DNA of 44,403 nt, taken from the IMG/VR virus record IMGVR_UViG_3300022935_001705, positions 1-44,403 of that record; one strand, 5' to 3'. The notes below the pieces were generated by a model. It was not told where the DNA came from. It was given only the letters and a program-made list of their open reading frames with translations, and searched no databases. This document shows positions 34,576-42,440 of the stretch, in pieces. The position numbers and the translations under genes are program-made. The DNA is from a virus. The first letter of the stretch is position 1. Every line of letters starts with the position of its first letter.

Positions 34576-34590
34576 ACATGTCAAGATTTA

Positions 34591-34902
34591 TTATTTGTTT
34601 AACTTTAAAAACTTTTTAACTCTTTTAGATAAATCTGCTTTGACACGATCCATATCCATACGGAAATCAATACTTTCTATACTATCTTGATATAAATTGA
34701 ACATTTCATCCAATGAAGTTTCAATCTCTTCTATTGGCTGTTTTTTGGCACTATCTTTAATATCGATATGCCATATTGTTTTATCGTGGAATCTAACTAT
34801 TACTTTATTCATATAAGCGACTGGCAAGGTTTCCATATCAATGGAATCAAATATTTCTTGCCAGTGCTCTTCTGTGTGGGGTGGTTGTTTTTTATCCGAC
34901 AA
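34591..34902 (-). CDS. Small conserved phage protein, probable TTG start
   Basis: The frame is open upstream to 34989, but that part lies inside the preceding gene and looks non-coding. TTG at 34902, overlapping the preceding stop region, gives a 103-residue protein MSDKKQPPHTEEHWQEIFDS. It ends FRMDMDRVKADLSKRVKKF and is strongly charged. No function recognised; the family seems to be shared with marine T4-like phages. There is no strong Shine-Dalgarno, so the start is inferred. Confidence 0.55.
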   Translation of the reverse strand: MSDKKQPPHTEEHWQEIFDSIDMETLPVAYMNKVIVRFHDKTIWHIDIKDSAKKQPIEEIETSLDEMFNLYQDSIESIDFRMDMDRVKADLSKRVKKFLKLNK

Positions 34903-35491
34903 CTTCTTGTTTCTTTGTTGTTCTTTTCTTTGTTGGAACAAGTTCTTCTGCTTGATCTCTAAGTGCCTTTGCTTCTTTAAACAAAGCATCAGCTTGACTA
35001 CGAAGTTGTTTTGCTAAATCTTCGTCACTAAGCGTATCAGGTTGTGTAACCGGTTGTGCTTCTTCTTGGACTGGAGTCTCTACAACATTTTCTTCTTTGA
35101 TAGGAGTGCTGTCTGGTTGTATTGACAAGTCTTCTAAAGATAAACCACGCTGTGACGCAATGATTTCATTAAGTTGATCTAATCCAACTACATTGTTTGA
35201 ATCAGGAGTCATCTCAACTTCATTAGTTGCAAACTTTCTAAGTTGACCTTCTCTGTGCAGTGCTGCCAACATATTTCTTCCATCAATAAAATAAGATCTA
35301 GCAAGTGCTGTTGCTAGTTCATATTCTTCTTGTCCTGCTGCTGATTCTACGATTTTCATTAGATCGTCATGATCGGCTGCATTTAGATTTTCTGTTAGAA
35401 TCACTAGTGCATTATAAGGGTCATTAGGAATAGTTCTATATGCAACAATAGCCTTGTGTCTATTTGTTTTGATTCTTCCTACGTGTTTCAT
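34892..35491 (-). CDS. Conserved phage protein with charged coiled C-terminus
   Basis: The 199-residue protein begins MKHVGRIKTNRHKAIVAYRT, then NDPYNALVILTENLNAADHDDLM. A middle part (ALARSYFIDGRNML) is followed by a Pro/Glu-rich linker and a helical tail (LAKQLRSQADALFKEAKALR) likely to form a coiled coil. It starts with an ATGA overlap to the upstream gene. I recall similar proteins in cyanophage and pelagiphage genomes without an assigned function. Confidence 0.7.
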   Translation of the reverse strand: MKHVGRIKTNRHKAIVAYRTIPNDPYNALVILTENLNAADHDDLMKIVESAAGQEEYELATALARSYFIDGRNMLAALHREGQLRKFATNEVEMTPDSNNVVGLDQLNEIIASQRGLSLEDLSIQPDSTPIKEENVVETPVQEEAQPVTQPDTLSDEDLAKQLRSQADALFKEAKALRDQAEELVPTKKRTTKKQEVVG

Positions 35492-35745
35492 GCTGCTTCT
35501 TCTTTTTCACTTCCTGCCTTTTCTGCTGGTGCTGCATCGCCTGCTTTTTCAGCTTCTTTTGCTGCTTCAGCCTGCTTTTGTACTTCTGCTAAAAACGCTT
35601 CTAGCTTGTTATACACAATACCAACTGCGGCCATTTCGTTTGGTTTAAAAACACCACGTTCGCTTGCAACATCAATGATACCTTTCATAGTAGCAAGGTC
35701 TTGGATGTTTAGTTCTTGTGGGTTAGGTTGTTGTTGTTCAGACAT
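35488..35745 (-). CDS. Small conserved phage protein, acidic helical
   Basis: The 85-residue protein begins MSEQQQPNPQELNIQDL; a helical body follows (VYNKLEAFLAEVQKQAEAAK), and the end is an Ala/Glu/Lys tail (AGSEKEEAA). AAGGAG lies 6-8 bases before the ATG. It is translationally coupled to the following gene. Function unknown. Confidence 0.7.
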   Translation of the reverse strand: MSEQQQPNPQELNIQDLATMKGIIDVASERGVFKPNEMAAVGIVYNKLEAFLAEVQKQAEAAKEAEKAGDAAPAEKAGSEKEEAA

Positions 35746-35781
35746 TTTTTACTCCTTATATTGATACTTATGTCATATTTT

Positions 35782-36060
35782 TCAACTGTATTTCAAATGT
35801 GGACAAGCTAACATAAAATAACTCATCTCTTTTTTGTTTTCAAATCCTATTTTAATAATAGTATTCATTGTATCTTCTTTATTAAGTGCTACTGTATTGC
35901 CTATATAGTATTTGCCTCTAAGGTTGCTATATATCCAATCATTTATTACATCATATAGATTATATCCTGGTGCTATTGTCATAGTTTCGAAATAAGGAGG
36001 ACAAAATTCTACTCTCCTTATATTCAAAACATTTAAAGGATTTATAATATCCTTCTTCAA
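35782..36060 (-). CDS. Uncharacterised protein, 92 residues, TTG start
   Basis: TTG at 36060 overlaps the preceding TGA (TTGA) with GAGGAGG about 6 bases before, so it should be translated by coupling. The protein (KKDIINPLNVLNIRR... to SYFMLACPHLKYS) has no recognisable motif. It follows the VWA gene and may be functionally linked to it. Confidence 0.6.
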   Translation of the reverse strand: MKKDIINPLNVLNIRRVEFCPPYFETMTIAPGYNLYDVINDWIYSNLRGKYYIGNTVALNKEDTMNTIIKIGFENKKEMSYFMLACPHLKYS

Positions 36061-37328
36061 GCGGCCTCCTCGTAGTGAGCTGTAATCCCAAAAGGTGCCT
36101 GAAGGTCTTTGTTGTGATTGCTATGAATCACAAATACAGTGTCACAGTAGTCCGGATCTCCCCAGCTATCCCAAGCGTATCCATCAGTAAACATAATAAA
36201 CTTTTTAGGTTGAATATCGTTTTCTTTCATATAATGCCAGTTCGCCATAAAGTCTGTGCCGCCGCCACCTTGTGGTTCGTACTCTAGTAGGCTTTTACCG
36301 TCGTCATATGAAAAATCTTCTTCTGCATATACAGCAGTATCAAAACACCAGATTTTAATATTATAGTCTTTAAACTCGTCCATAATACCATTAACTTCAC
36401 CTAAAAAATCTTTTGCTTGATCGTTACCAATACTACCGCTCATATCAAAACTAATACAAATATCAATAGTGTCTTGAAAACTCATGCCTGGTAAAATAGC
36501 ACCAGTGTGCCATGCCTTACGGTTAGGACGACTAAATGTATAATCGCTTTTAATAGTACTTTGGATTTGTTGACGAATAAGCTCACGCCAGTTCATTTTA
36601 GGCTCTGTCATTTCTTTGATCATACGTTGGATGCCAGCAGGTGTATTTCCTGCACCTGCACTTTGAGCCGCTTGTAGCATGGATTCTTTGATCTCGTCTT
36701 TGATCTGATCCATTTCTTCTTTTGTGTATTTGGGAAGACCTTTGCCTTCTCTTTCTTCGTTTTCTTTTTCCCAGTCGATGTGTTCGTCTAGCATTTCGCC
36801 TAATGCTTCTACATACTCACGACCATTCTTTTCAGCTTCCTTAAACAGTTCGTCATAGACTTCTTCACTAGCCCAGCCTTCGTATTTGAAGTCTTGGAAG
36901 CAGTCTACAATACTTGGTTTGTCGCCAATACGATCACGTACCAACAAGTTGTTTACAATGTAATCGGCTGCAATATTATACAATCTAGGATCTCTATCAT
37001 CTCGACGTTCTAGGTGATCGTATACCATATGTAGGATTTCGTGTGCAACAACAAACTCTATCTCTTTATTTGTCATTGCATTAAAGAACTGTGTATTATA
37101 ATAAAGATTGCGACCGTCTACAGCAGCAGTAGGTATAAACTCATCTGCTGGAGTAATCTTTAAACGTGTTGCCATGTTACCAAAAAACGGATGTCGTAAG
37201 AGAAGTCCAACACGTGCCGTAATAATACGATCGTGGACTTCTTTTTGCATTTCAGCTAACTGTTCTTCTGAGATGTCAGGATCTGGTTGCCATTGACGTG
37301 TGTTACTTGCTGTTGCTTTTGTAGACAT
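36057..37328 (-). CDS. Metallopeptidase-like and VWA domain protein (MoxR partner)
   Basis: The 423-residue protein has VVAHEILHMVYDH (H96-E-x-x-H100, zinc-dependent metallopeptidase-like motif) in its N-terminal part and, in the C-terminal part, a von Willebrand A fold with MIDAS CISFDMSGSIGND (D296-x-S298-x-S300) and a later FTDGYAW. This is the arrangement of the DUF2201-VWA proteins that pair with MoxR ATPases. Its start has GAGGTG and a separate promoter upstream. In T4-like marine phages the pair is common, but the substrate is unknown. Confidence 0.8.
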   Translation of the reverse strand: MSTKATASNTRQWQPDPDISEEQLAEMQKEVHDRIITARVGLLLRHPFFGNMATRLKITPADEFIPTAAVDGRNLYYNTQFFNAMTNKEIEFVVAHEILHMVYDHLERRDDRDPRLYNIAADYIVNNLLVRDRIGDKPSIVDCFQDFKYEGWASEEVYDELFKEAEKNGREYVEALGEMLDEHIDWEKENEEREGKGLPKYTKEEMDQIKDEIKESMLQAAQSAGAGNTPAGIQRMIKEMTEPKMNWRELIRQQIQSTIKSDYTFSRPNRKAWHTGAILPGMSFQDTIDICISFDMSGSIGNDQAKDFLGEVNGIMDEFKDYNIKIWCFDTAVYAEEDFSYDDGKSLLEYEPQGGGGTDFMANWHYMKENDIQPKKFIMFTDGYAWDSWGDPDYCDTVFVIHSNHNKDLQAPFGITAHYEEAA

Positions 37329-37351
37329 AATGCACCTCTTTATTACATTTT

Positions 37352-37380
37352 ACTATAACAATATTTAATAATATTGTCAA
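37352..37380 (-). promoter_or_regulatory. Sigma70-type promoter for the VWA gene
   Basis: On the minus strand TTGACA (37380-37375), a 17-base spacer and TATAGT (37357-37352), with TG one base before the -10. It lies just downstream of the terminator of the preceding gene. Confidence 0.7.
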
Positions 37381-37381
37381 C

Positions 37382-37420
37382 TAAAAATACAAATAGTGGG
37401 TGACATTTCTGCCACCCACT
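37382..37420 (-). terminator. Rho-independent terminator after the MoxR gene
   Basis: AGTGGGTG at 37395-37402 pairs perfectly with CACCCACT at 37413-37420 (8-bp stem, 10-base loop). Read on the minus strand, the stem is followed by a T-rich tract ending in GTATTTTT. It lies 8 bases after the MoxR stop and precedes the promoter of the VWA gene, so the two halves of the pair are separately transcribed. Confidence 0.75.
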
Positions 37421-37428
37421 AATATCGC

Positions 37429-38508
37429 TTACACTGCTTGGGCTGCTTTAATAAACTTACCGTAACGATCGTGGAACTCGTCGAAACATTCAACTGCGTC
37501 TGGATCAATAGGCAGAGCATACTGTGTTAGCGCAAGTTTAATGCCCATAACAACTAGCTCAGTTTCAAAGTTATCCATTGCAAAACGCAAGAAGTTGTTG
37601 ACTTTATCGTCAAACTTTTTATCGTTTGCGTCAGATGCTTCTTTAAGTTCGTAGCAAAGAGAAACAGTTAAGGAATACTTGGCACTGATTTCTTCTGTTT
37701 TAAGCTCTTTAACTTTTCCATTAAGAACATCTGATGGATTAGGAAGTTGCCCAGCAACTTTGCGATGTGCCATAAATTTGACTGCAAGTCCTTCACCTAC
37801 TGAACCAGCAACAAGATCGGTAGTTGTAGTCTCGTCATCATCTTCGTCTAAAAACTCAGATACAAAAGACCAACTACGTGGAGTTGCAAATGAACGACTT
37901 GGTGACTTAGGATCGAAATCATAAAGGTCTTTTTTACTAAAGTTTAAAAAGCCCATTACATCTGGATGGATATGATTTGCAGCAGCCCAAGCAAACCAAT
38001 CATCAAACTCAACTGCAAGTTCTAAGTGTACAAAGCGGTTTGCAAGCGGTGCAGGCATACGGTAAGTAACACCTTTGTCTGCTTCACGGTTACCTGCTGC
38101 GACAATCATTACATTGTCGGGCAGTTTATATTGTCCTACTCGACGATTTAGAATCAACTGATACGCTGCCGCTTGTACAGCAGGAGCAGCTGAGTTCATC
38201 TCGTCAAAAAATACAACAATATTATCATATTGACTTGCAAACTCTTCGTCTGGAAGTTCTTCTGGTGCGCCCCACACCATTTTATTTTTGTTACTATCAA
38301 AATACGGAACGCCTTTGATATCTGTTGGATCCCACAATGATAGTCGAATATCGATTAGATGCGAGTTTGGTAAACTATCGGTAACTTGTGCTACAATATC
38401 TGATTTACCAATACCGGGAGGACCCCAAATAAAGATTGGACGTTTTCTTGCAAGTGCTCTACGAATAGATTTTTTTGCTTTGTTTGGTGAAATAGTTCTA
38501 TCTGACAT
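37429..38508 (-). CDS. MoxR/CobS-type AAA+ ATPase
   Basis: The 359-residue protein has FIWGPPGIGKSDIV (Walker A 29-36), VVFFDEMNSAAP (Walker B 98-105), and VIVAAGNREADKG (sensor 1). It belongs to the MoxR-type ATPases, often annotated CobS in phages; phage copies are not evidence for cobalt insertion. Its natural partner is the VWA/metallopeptidase protein encoded after it. It is followed by a terminator and preceded by its own promoter. Confidence 0.82.
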   Translation of the reverse strand: MSDRTISPNKAKKSIRRALARKRPIFIWGPPGIGKSDIVAQVTDSLPNSHLIDIRLSLWDPTDIKGVPYFDSNKNKMVWGAPEELPDEEFASQYDNIVVFFDEMNSAAPAVQAAAYQLILNRRVGQYKLPDNVMIVAAGNREADKGVTYRMPAPLANRFVHLELAVEFDDWFAWAAANHIHPDVMGFLNFSKKDLYDFDPKSPSRSFATPRSWSFVSEFLDEDDDETTTTDLVAGSVGEGLAVKFMAHRKVAGQLPNPSDVLNGKVKELKTEEISAKYSLTVSLCYELKEASDANDKKFDDKVNNFLRFAMDNFETELVVMGIKLALTQYALPIDPDAVECFDEFHDRYGKFIKAAQAV

Positions 38509-38540
38509 ATTGTATTCCTCTTTTTCAGTGCCTATGCATA

Positions 38541-38569
38541 ATATTAACAGTTTGATATTACATAGTCAA
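38541..38569 (-). promoter_or_regulatory. Sigma70-type promoter for the MoxR gene
   Basis: TTGACT (38569-38564), a 17-base spacer and TAATAT (38546-38541) with TG one base before the -10, on the minus strand. The -10 is weaker than that of the other promoters, compensated by the extended TG. Confidence 0.5.
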
Positions 38570-38571
38570 CC

Positions 38572-38949
38572 TTATTTTTTATAAAGTTGACGAATATTTT
38601 GGCGGTCTTTGTAGCCAATACCTTGCTTCCACAAGAAATAATCAAACCCTTGCTCACAGTTAACATCATCATCTTCTGCATCGCACAAGAACTCTACTGC
38701 TTTTTTCCAGTTGCAATCGCAGAACTTCATAGTAGCAGCTACCTGCTTACGGAACTCTACAAGGTTAGCAGCTTCGATGCGCTCCTCTTCCTTTTGGTTA
38801 TACTCCATAGTTGCAACTAAACTGTCCCAAGTTTCTTGCTTTTCGGCAGGTGTATATTCAGCCCAATCATCAAAGAAACGCTGTGATGGACGAAAGCCAT
38901 ATGCATCTTTATGAAGATCAGAAATAATATCGTCGCTGTAAGTAAACAT
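38572..38949 (-). CDS. Conserved phage protein, 125 residues
   Basis: The preferred start is ATG 38949 (MFTYSDDIISDLHKDAYGF), which has GAGGG 7-8 bases upstream, rather than the ATG at 38976, which would lie on the predicted transcription start. The protein is acidic and helical, with a Cys-rich patch (MKFCDCNWKKAVEFLC). Its first 35 residues (SDLHKDAYGFRP) are of a type seen in many phages. Function unknown. Confidence 0.7.
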   Translation of the reverse strand: MFTYSDDIISDLHKDAYGFRPSQRFFDDWAEYTPAEKQETWDSLVATMEYNQKEEERIEAANLVEFRKQVAATMKFCDCNWKKAVEFLCDAEDDDVNCEQGFDYFLWKQGIGYKDRQNIRQLYKK

Positions 38950-38982
38950 TTGTAAGCCCTCTTTGCTTTGTTTCATACTATT

Positions 38983-39010
38983 AATATAGTTATTATTTAC
39001 AAAAGGTCAA
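38983..39010 (-). promoter_or_regulatory. Sigma70-type promoter before the 125-residue gene
   Basis: TTGACC (39010-39005), a 16-base spacer and TATATT (38988-38983), minus strand. The predicted start is around 38977, giving about a 27-base leader with a Shine-Dalgarno for ATG 38949. Confidence 0.55.
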
Positions 39011-39399
39011 GAGGCTTCGTCATCTTTTTTTTGTCTTGTCATCGCTTTTGTTAAGCCATACTTGCGTAAATCCCCACTAAACAAAGTGAGTTCTACTGCT
39101 TTTTTCTCCATTGTAACAATAATACTTCGGTTGGTTAGATAATATGGACAGTCAATAAACTTGTCTAAAAAAATAATGATTTGTGTTGTTAAAGTCATAT
39201 GAAGAGGAAACGGTATTTCATATGTAGCAATTTCTAATCTATTTAGAACGTCAAGGCCTTCTTCTGTTAATCTAAGACCTCCTTCGTTTTTGTCTCTTGT
39301 GTTATACCACCATAAATGTTTAACACTTTGTACATTTTGATCAGATATTGTTTCACCTAACTGTTTTAAAAACAGCTTGGTATAAGTAGTTTTATTCAT
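39007..39399 (-). CDS. Conserved phage protein, 130 residues
   Basis: The protein begins MNKTTYTKLFLKQLGET; VKHLWWYNTRDKNEGGLRLTEEG follows, then DVLNRLEIATYEIPFP and a compact hydrophobic beta part. The layout (WWYNTR...GGLRLTxEG) suggests a small winged-helix-like phage regulator, but I do not recognise the family by name. It overlaps the upstream gene by 8 bases; the end lies near the promoter of the following gene. Confidence 0.65.
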   Translation of the reverse strand: MNKTTYTKLFLKQLGETISDQNVQSVKHLWWYNTRDKNEGGLRLTEEGLDVLNRLEIATYEIPFPLHMTLTTQIIIFLDKFIDCPYYLTNRSIIVTMEKKAVELTLFSGDLRKYGLTKAMTRQKKDDEAS

Positions 39400-39682
39400 T
39401 GTCGATAAGATCGCCGTGTGTTAGTTTATACACAGCAAACTCGTTTGTTTTAAACATTTGATTAAGTTTTTTTGCTAAGTTATGTGCATGACCGGGATTT
39501 GAGAAACTTGTTTTCTTATACTTAGGTCCTGGATAGTTTGTAAGTGTATTTTGACTTTTTAGATTAAAAGGCTTGCCTTGATGAAAGACTGCCCATATAG
39601 CCTCAGCTTCTAATACTTGCTCACTTCGATAAGTTTTACCATCAACAAACTCCATAAGCACCGTTGGTTTAGGCCTGCTCAT
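39392..39682 (-). CDS. Small conserved phage protein, 96 residues
   Basis: The protein starts MSRPKPTVLMEFVDGKTYRS and has a middle FHQGKPFNLKSQNTLTNYPG and an end FAVYKLTHGDLIDNE. A compact alpha/beta domain is likely. AGGAG lies about 7 bases upstream and a GATAAATA box about 26 bases upstream. Function unknown. Confidence 0.65.
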   Translation of the reverse strand: MSRPKPTVLMEFVDGKTYRSEQVLEAEAIWAVFHQGKPFNLKSQNTLTNYPGPKYKKTSFSNPGHAHNLAKKLNQMFKTNEFAVYKLTHGDLIDNE

Positions 39683-39708
39683 ATACGTCTCCTAGTTATA
39701 TACGTATA

Positions 39709-39716
39709 TATTTATC
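39709..39716 (-). promoter_or_regulatory. T4-type late promoter box (GATAAATA)
   Basis: The third exact GATAAATA of the window lies upstream of the 96-residue gene; the surrounding 64-base gap is AT-rich. Confidence 0.5.
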
Positions 39717-39746
39717 TAAAAAAATCTCTTTTTTCTGATTTATTGA

Positions 39747-39992
39747 TCAAGTCCAATCAGCATTTCCGCCCATTTGTACTTGTATGACCTCGTCTGAACT
39801 GCCACCGGCATTTTCTTTTACAAACTTTTCTAGATCGCCATTCATTCTAGACATAACAATACCTAAGGTAAAAGCCAAATTTTTTGCATTAGTTATATCT
39901 AATCTTATATCTTTTGCCCTACTATTTTCAGCAGCTTGTACTTGCTTTATAAACTGCTGTATAGGTTGTGTATTAATCGGATCTATTGACAT
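39747..39992 (-). CDS. Small uncharacterised phage protein, 81 residues
   Basis: The 81-residue protein begins MSIDPINTQPIQQFIKQ and is predominantly helical (SRAKDIRLDITNAKNLAFTL), ending in a Gly/Ser-rich tail (NAGGSSDEVIQVQ). It overlaps the preceding gene by 20 bases. No function recognised. Confidence 0.6.
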   Translation of the reverse strand: MSIDPINTQPIQQFIKQVQAAENSRAKDIRLDITNAKNLAFTLGIVMSRMNGDLEKFVKENAGGSSDEVIQVQMGGNADWT

Positions 39993-40440
39993 TACTTAAT
40001 GCTGCTCTCATTTCTAGTTCAGTTTTAAAAGGGCCTATGTATTGATTTCTCTCAATAGTAATAAGTTTTGGACAAAAACTTTTTAACCATGTGACATTGA
40101 ACTTGACTAGGTAGTATCCGGCACAGTAAATACTTTTTGATTTTTCACTTTTTGTAAACAAAGGTAACTTACGTTGGATATCAAACATACTATTATACGG
40201 ATATGTTCGTGTTGGAAAACCGTGAACAGATTTATCTTCTGTTTTATCTTCGTTGTAGATTTTAGCGATAAGGAAGTTTTTACCAAATGTTTTACTCAAA
40301 TCTTTGATAGTAGGAAACATGGTAACATTTCCGTTTTTACTCAACAAAAATCCATCATCTTGCTTTGTAAGGGTTCCTACCTTTTCGCCTTTTTCTTCTA
40401 CAATCCAAAACTTGTCTTTTAAAATTTCTTTTGCGTTCAT
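39973..40440 (-). CDS. Conserved phage protein, 155 residues
   Basis: The protein begins MNAKEILKDKFWIVEEKGEKV and has a beta-rich first half (GTLTKQDDGFLLSKNGN), then YIGPFKTELEMRAAL near the end. It resembles a family I recall from T4-like marine phages next to the exonuclease gene. It starts in the exonuclease stop (ATGA) and so is translated with it. Function unknown. Confidence 0.65.
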   Translation of the reverse strand: MNAKEILKDKFWIVEEKGEKVGTLTKQDDGFLLSKNGNVTMFPTIKDLSKTFGKNFLIAKIYNEDKTEDKSVHGFPTRTYPYNSMFDIQRKLPLFTKSEKSKSIYCAGYYLVKFNVTWLKSFCPKLITIERNQYIGPFKTELEMRAALSNVNRSD

Positions 40441-41417
40441 TGATTATATCTCGCTTGTAATGGTTCAGCATATTGTGCAGCATTATCTGCAATACGTTGA
40501 AGATCCCAACGAGCACAAAACTTCATAAGTCTCATACCCACTTGGCTAATGTTTTTGCTTTCAACTGCTTGAATAGTATTATTTATTTCTGCACGAATAT
40601 GTTCAGGCTGTGCAGTTAAGTCACACAATGTAACATTACGTGTGTAATCATCAAGTACACGATGTTCTACACCTTCATGATCTACCCAACGCTGTAGCAT
40701 CATGTTATTCCAGTTGTAGCCTTTTGTTTGTTTATCTGCAAATGCTTCTAGTAGACCTACTTTGTTCTTTGTGCCTTTTTTTCTAACACCTGGATAGGCA
40801 CTAAACACATTGTCACTAGTATCTCCACGCATACATTTTTCGAACAACATGTATTGAGGTTCTGGAGCAGGTTTTGGCTGTTTGGTTTTCTTATCCACCA
40901 CGGGCTGACCTTTGTCATCAAAATATCCTTCTACAGTAATAGTAGTATTACTTACCCCATTATATTGACGCACATTAGGTGCAATGAGCTGTGCAAAGTC
41001 GCCGTCTGTACTAATGATAACATGATCGTCGTTAGGATGATTTTGTATCCAGCCAGCAATAAGATCATCTGCTTCTAGTACAGGATTGTGTAGTACAGTG
41101 CAGTTAGTTTTGTTACCTACAAACTCTTTAAACTCGTCAAAGATTTCCCAAAACACTTTATCTTCTTCTGCTTCACGTGGACTCATTGCATCGCGGTGTT
41201 CTTTGCGATTACGCTTGTAAGGCTCATAATAGTCCTTACGCCATGAACGTCCTTCTAAACAGAAAACAACATGCGAACCGTTGAAGTCCTGCCATGCTTT
41301 CTTAATGCTGTTAAGTGTGATGTGCATTGCCATGCCAACTTTAGTATCAATGTCGCCACGTACAACATGACGAGCACGGAAAAATGTGTTAGCAGTGTCA
41401 ATAAGAATATAAGTCAT
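40437..41417 (-). CDS. rnh: 5'-3' exonuclease / T4 RNase H-type (FEN family)
   Basis: The 326-residue protein has the FEN/PIN layout: D7 (YILIDTANTFFRA), KDYYEPYKRNRK (arch Lys/Arg region), VLEADDLIAG (E115, D117, D118), IISTDGDFAQL (D138, D140) and RGDTSDNVFSAYPGVRKKG (D and helix-3-turn-helix). These acidic residues bind the two catalytic metals. T4 RNase H removes RNA primers during lagging-strand synthesis, and this is the probable role. A promoter with an extended -10 precedes the gene. Confidence 0.8.
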   Translation of the reverse strand: MTYILIDTANTFFRARHVVRGDIDTKVGMAMHITLNSIKKAWQDFNGSHVVFCLEGRSWRKDYYEPYKRNRKEHRDAMSPREAEEDKVFWEIFDEFKEFVGNKTNCTVLHNPVLEADDLIAGWIQNHPNDDHVIISTDGDFAQLIAPNVRQYNGVSNTTITVEGYFDDKGQPVVDKKTKQPKPAPEPQYMLFEKCMRGDTSDNVFSAYPGVRKKGTKNKVGLLEAFADKQTKGYNWNNMMLQRWVDHEGVEHRVLDDYTRNVTLCDLTAQPEHIRAEINNTIQAVESKNISQVGMRLMKFCARWDLQRIADNAAQYAEPLQARYNQ

Positions 41418-41443
41418 AAAACGCCTCTTTGCTAGTTATGTAC

Positions 41444-41472
41444 AAATTAGCATTGTTTAAAGTAAAAGTCAA
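41444..41472 (-). promoter_or_regulatory. Possible sigma70-type promoter for the exonuclease gene
   Basis: TTGACT (41472-41467), a 17-base spacer and TAATTT (41449-41444) with a TG before the -10. The -10 is weak, so this is tentative. It overlaps the end of the upstream SGNH gene. Confidence 0.4.
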
Positions 41473-42059
41473 GAACTCTTTTTAATAATGATTTCGTCTA
41501 TACGCTTAGACAAATACTTTGCAATATTATGATGCCCAACTTCTGTAGGATGCAGGCAACCTGCTAAACTTTTTGACAAATCACTCAAAGGAGTTGATTC
41601 ATAAGGAATACCTTTTGGATAATATATTTGTTCGGGAACATATTTTACAAATGATTCTACAAACAAATGTGGAATATTCTTTTGTTTCATTACTTCGTGT
41701 AATAAAAGCACTAATGCATCTTTAATAAAATAACCCTGTTCGTCGGCATGTAGATTTGTTTCACAGCAATGATAAGCATCTGTATCTCTATAATAATGAG
41801 CTTGTCTATCTAAACCGCTAAATGCAACAACAACAAAAATATTATTTTCGGTACATAGTTTAAGCCAGCTATAGCAGTCATATGCAATCTTTTGATTTGC
41901 ATTTCCTCGTAATCCCATGTTTTGACTAGTGGTAATAAACTTACTGTAATCTTTGATACGATTTACAAAACTTATTTCACTACGTTCTTCTGGTGTATTT
42001 TCAACAGGTTCTTTAATAAGTCCTTCAACAAAGCTATCACCAAATACTACAAGTTTCAT
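41469..42059 (-). CDS. SGNH/GDSL hydrolase-like protein
   Basis: The 196-residue protein starts MKLVVFGDSFVEGL (GDSF 7-10, nucleophile Ser9), has LRGNANQKIAYDC (block III GxN) and ends with GCLHPTEVGHHNIAKYL, where Asp is not directly seen but HP...GHH matches block V with the catalytic His. It overlaps the upstream gene by 4 bases. The same fold class is present in the plus-strand cassette (6589-7254). A de-acetylase or esterase role is likely; substrate unknown. Confidence 0.6.
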   Translation of the reverse strand: MKLVVFGDSFVEGLIKEPVENTPEERSEISFVNRIKDYSKFITTSQNMGLRGNANQKIAYDCYSWLKLCTENNIFVVVAFSGLDRQAHYYRDTDAYHCCETNLHADEQGYFIKDALVLLLHEVMKQKNIPHLFVESFVKYVPEQIYYPKGIPYESTPLSDLSKSLAGCLHPTEVGHHNIAKYLSKRIDEIIIKKSS

Positions 42060-42439
42060 GATATTTCGCTTCTTCCTTTACTAATAGGAACAACATTAAT
42101 GTATCCAGCATTACGATCTGGATTCATGTCTTCTTCTACTAACATGTTATACACAATGTCTTTAAACCACCTATCAACTATTTCTTCTTGTGCATCTGCA
42201 TCAGTTCCATAACCGTTTTCGATTAGTTCTTCTATAAAGTAGTCATTCCAGTCAAGTTCAAAAAATCCATTACGTATATTATCTTCATTAACTTGCATAT
42301 CTAATACATTTACCCAAGGCTCTTTACGTTTGTTTGCAAGTGCTTTAGGATCAGTTTTTGCTAAAACTGAGTTTTCTTTTTCGAGAAGTTCTTTTTCTCT
42401 AGCCTCTATGCCAGTTATACGTTTAAGCCATTGTTTCAT
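42056..42439 (-). CDS. Conserved phage protein, 127 residues
   Basis: ATG at 42439 is preferred over the ATG at 42541, since the latter part lies within metK. The protein starts MKQWLKRITGIEAREKELLEKE, has a coiled first third, then DNIRNGFFELDWNDYFIEELI and EEIVDRWFKDI. The same organisation (NGFFELDWN-type segment) I recall from T4-like cyanophages, without known function. Its start is 1 base after the metK stop. Confidence 0.7.
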   Translation of the reverse strand: MKQWLKRITGIEAREKELLEKENSVLAKTDPKALANKRKEPWVNVLDMQVNEDNIRNGFFELDWNDYFIEELIENGYGTDADAQEEIVDRWFKDIVYNMLVEEDMNPDRNAGYINVVPISKGRSEIS

Positions 42440-42440
42440 T

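Noticed and set aside
34903-34989. Extended N-terminus of the small protein ending at 34591
   Set aside because: The upstream part overlaps a well-supported gene in another frame and has low-complexity composition; TTG 34902 gives a plausible start.
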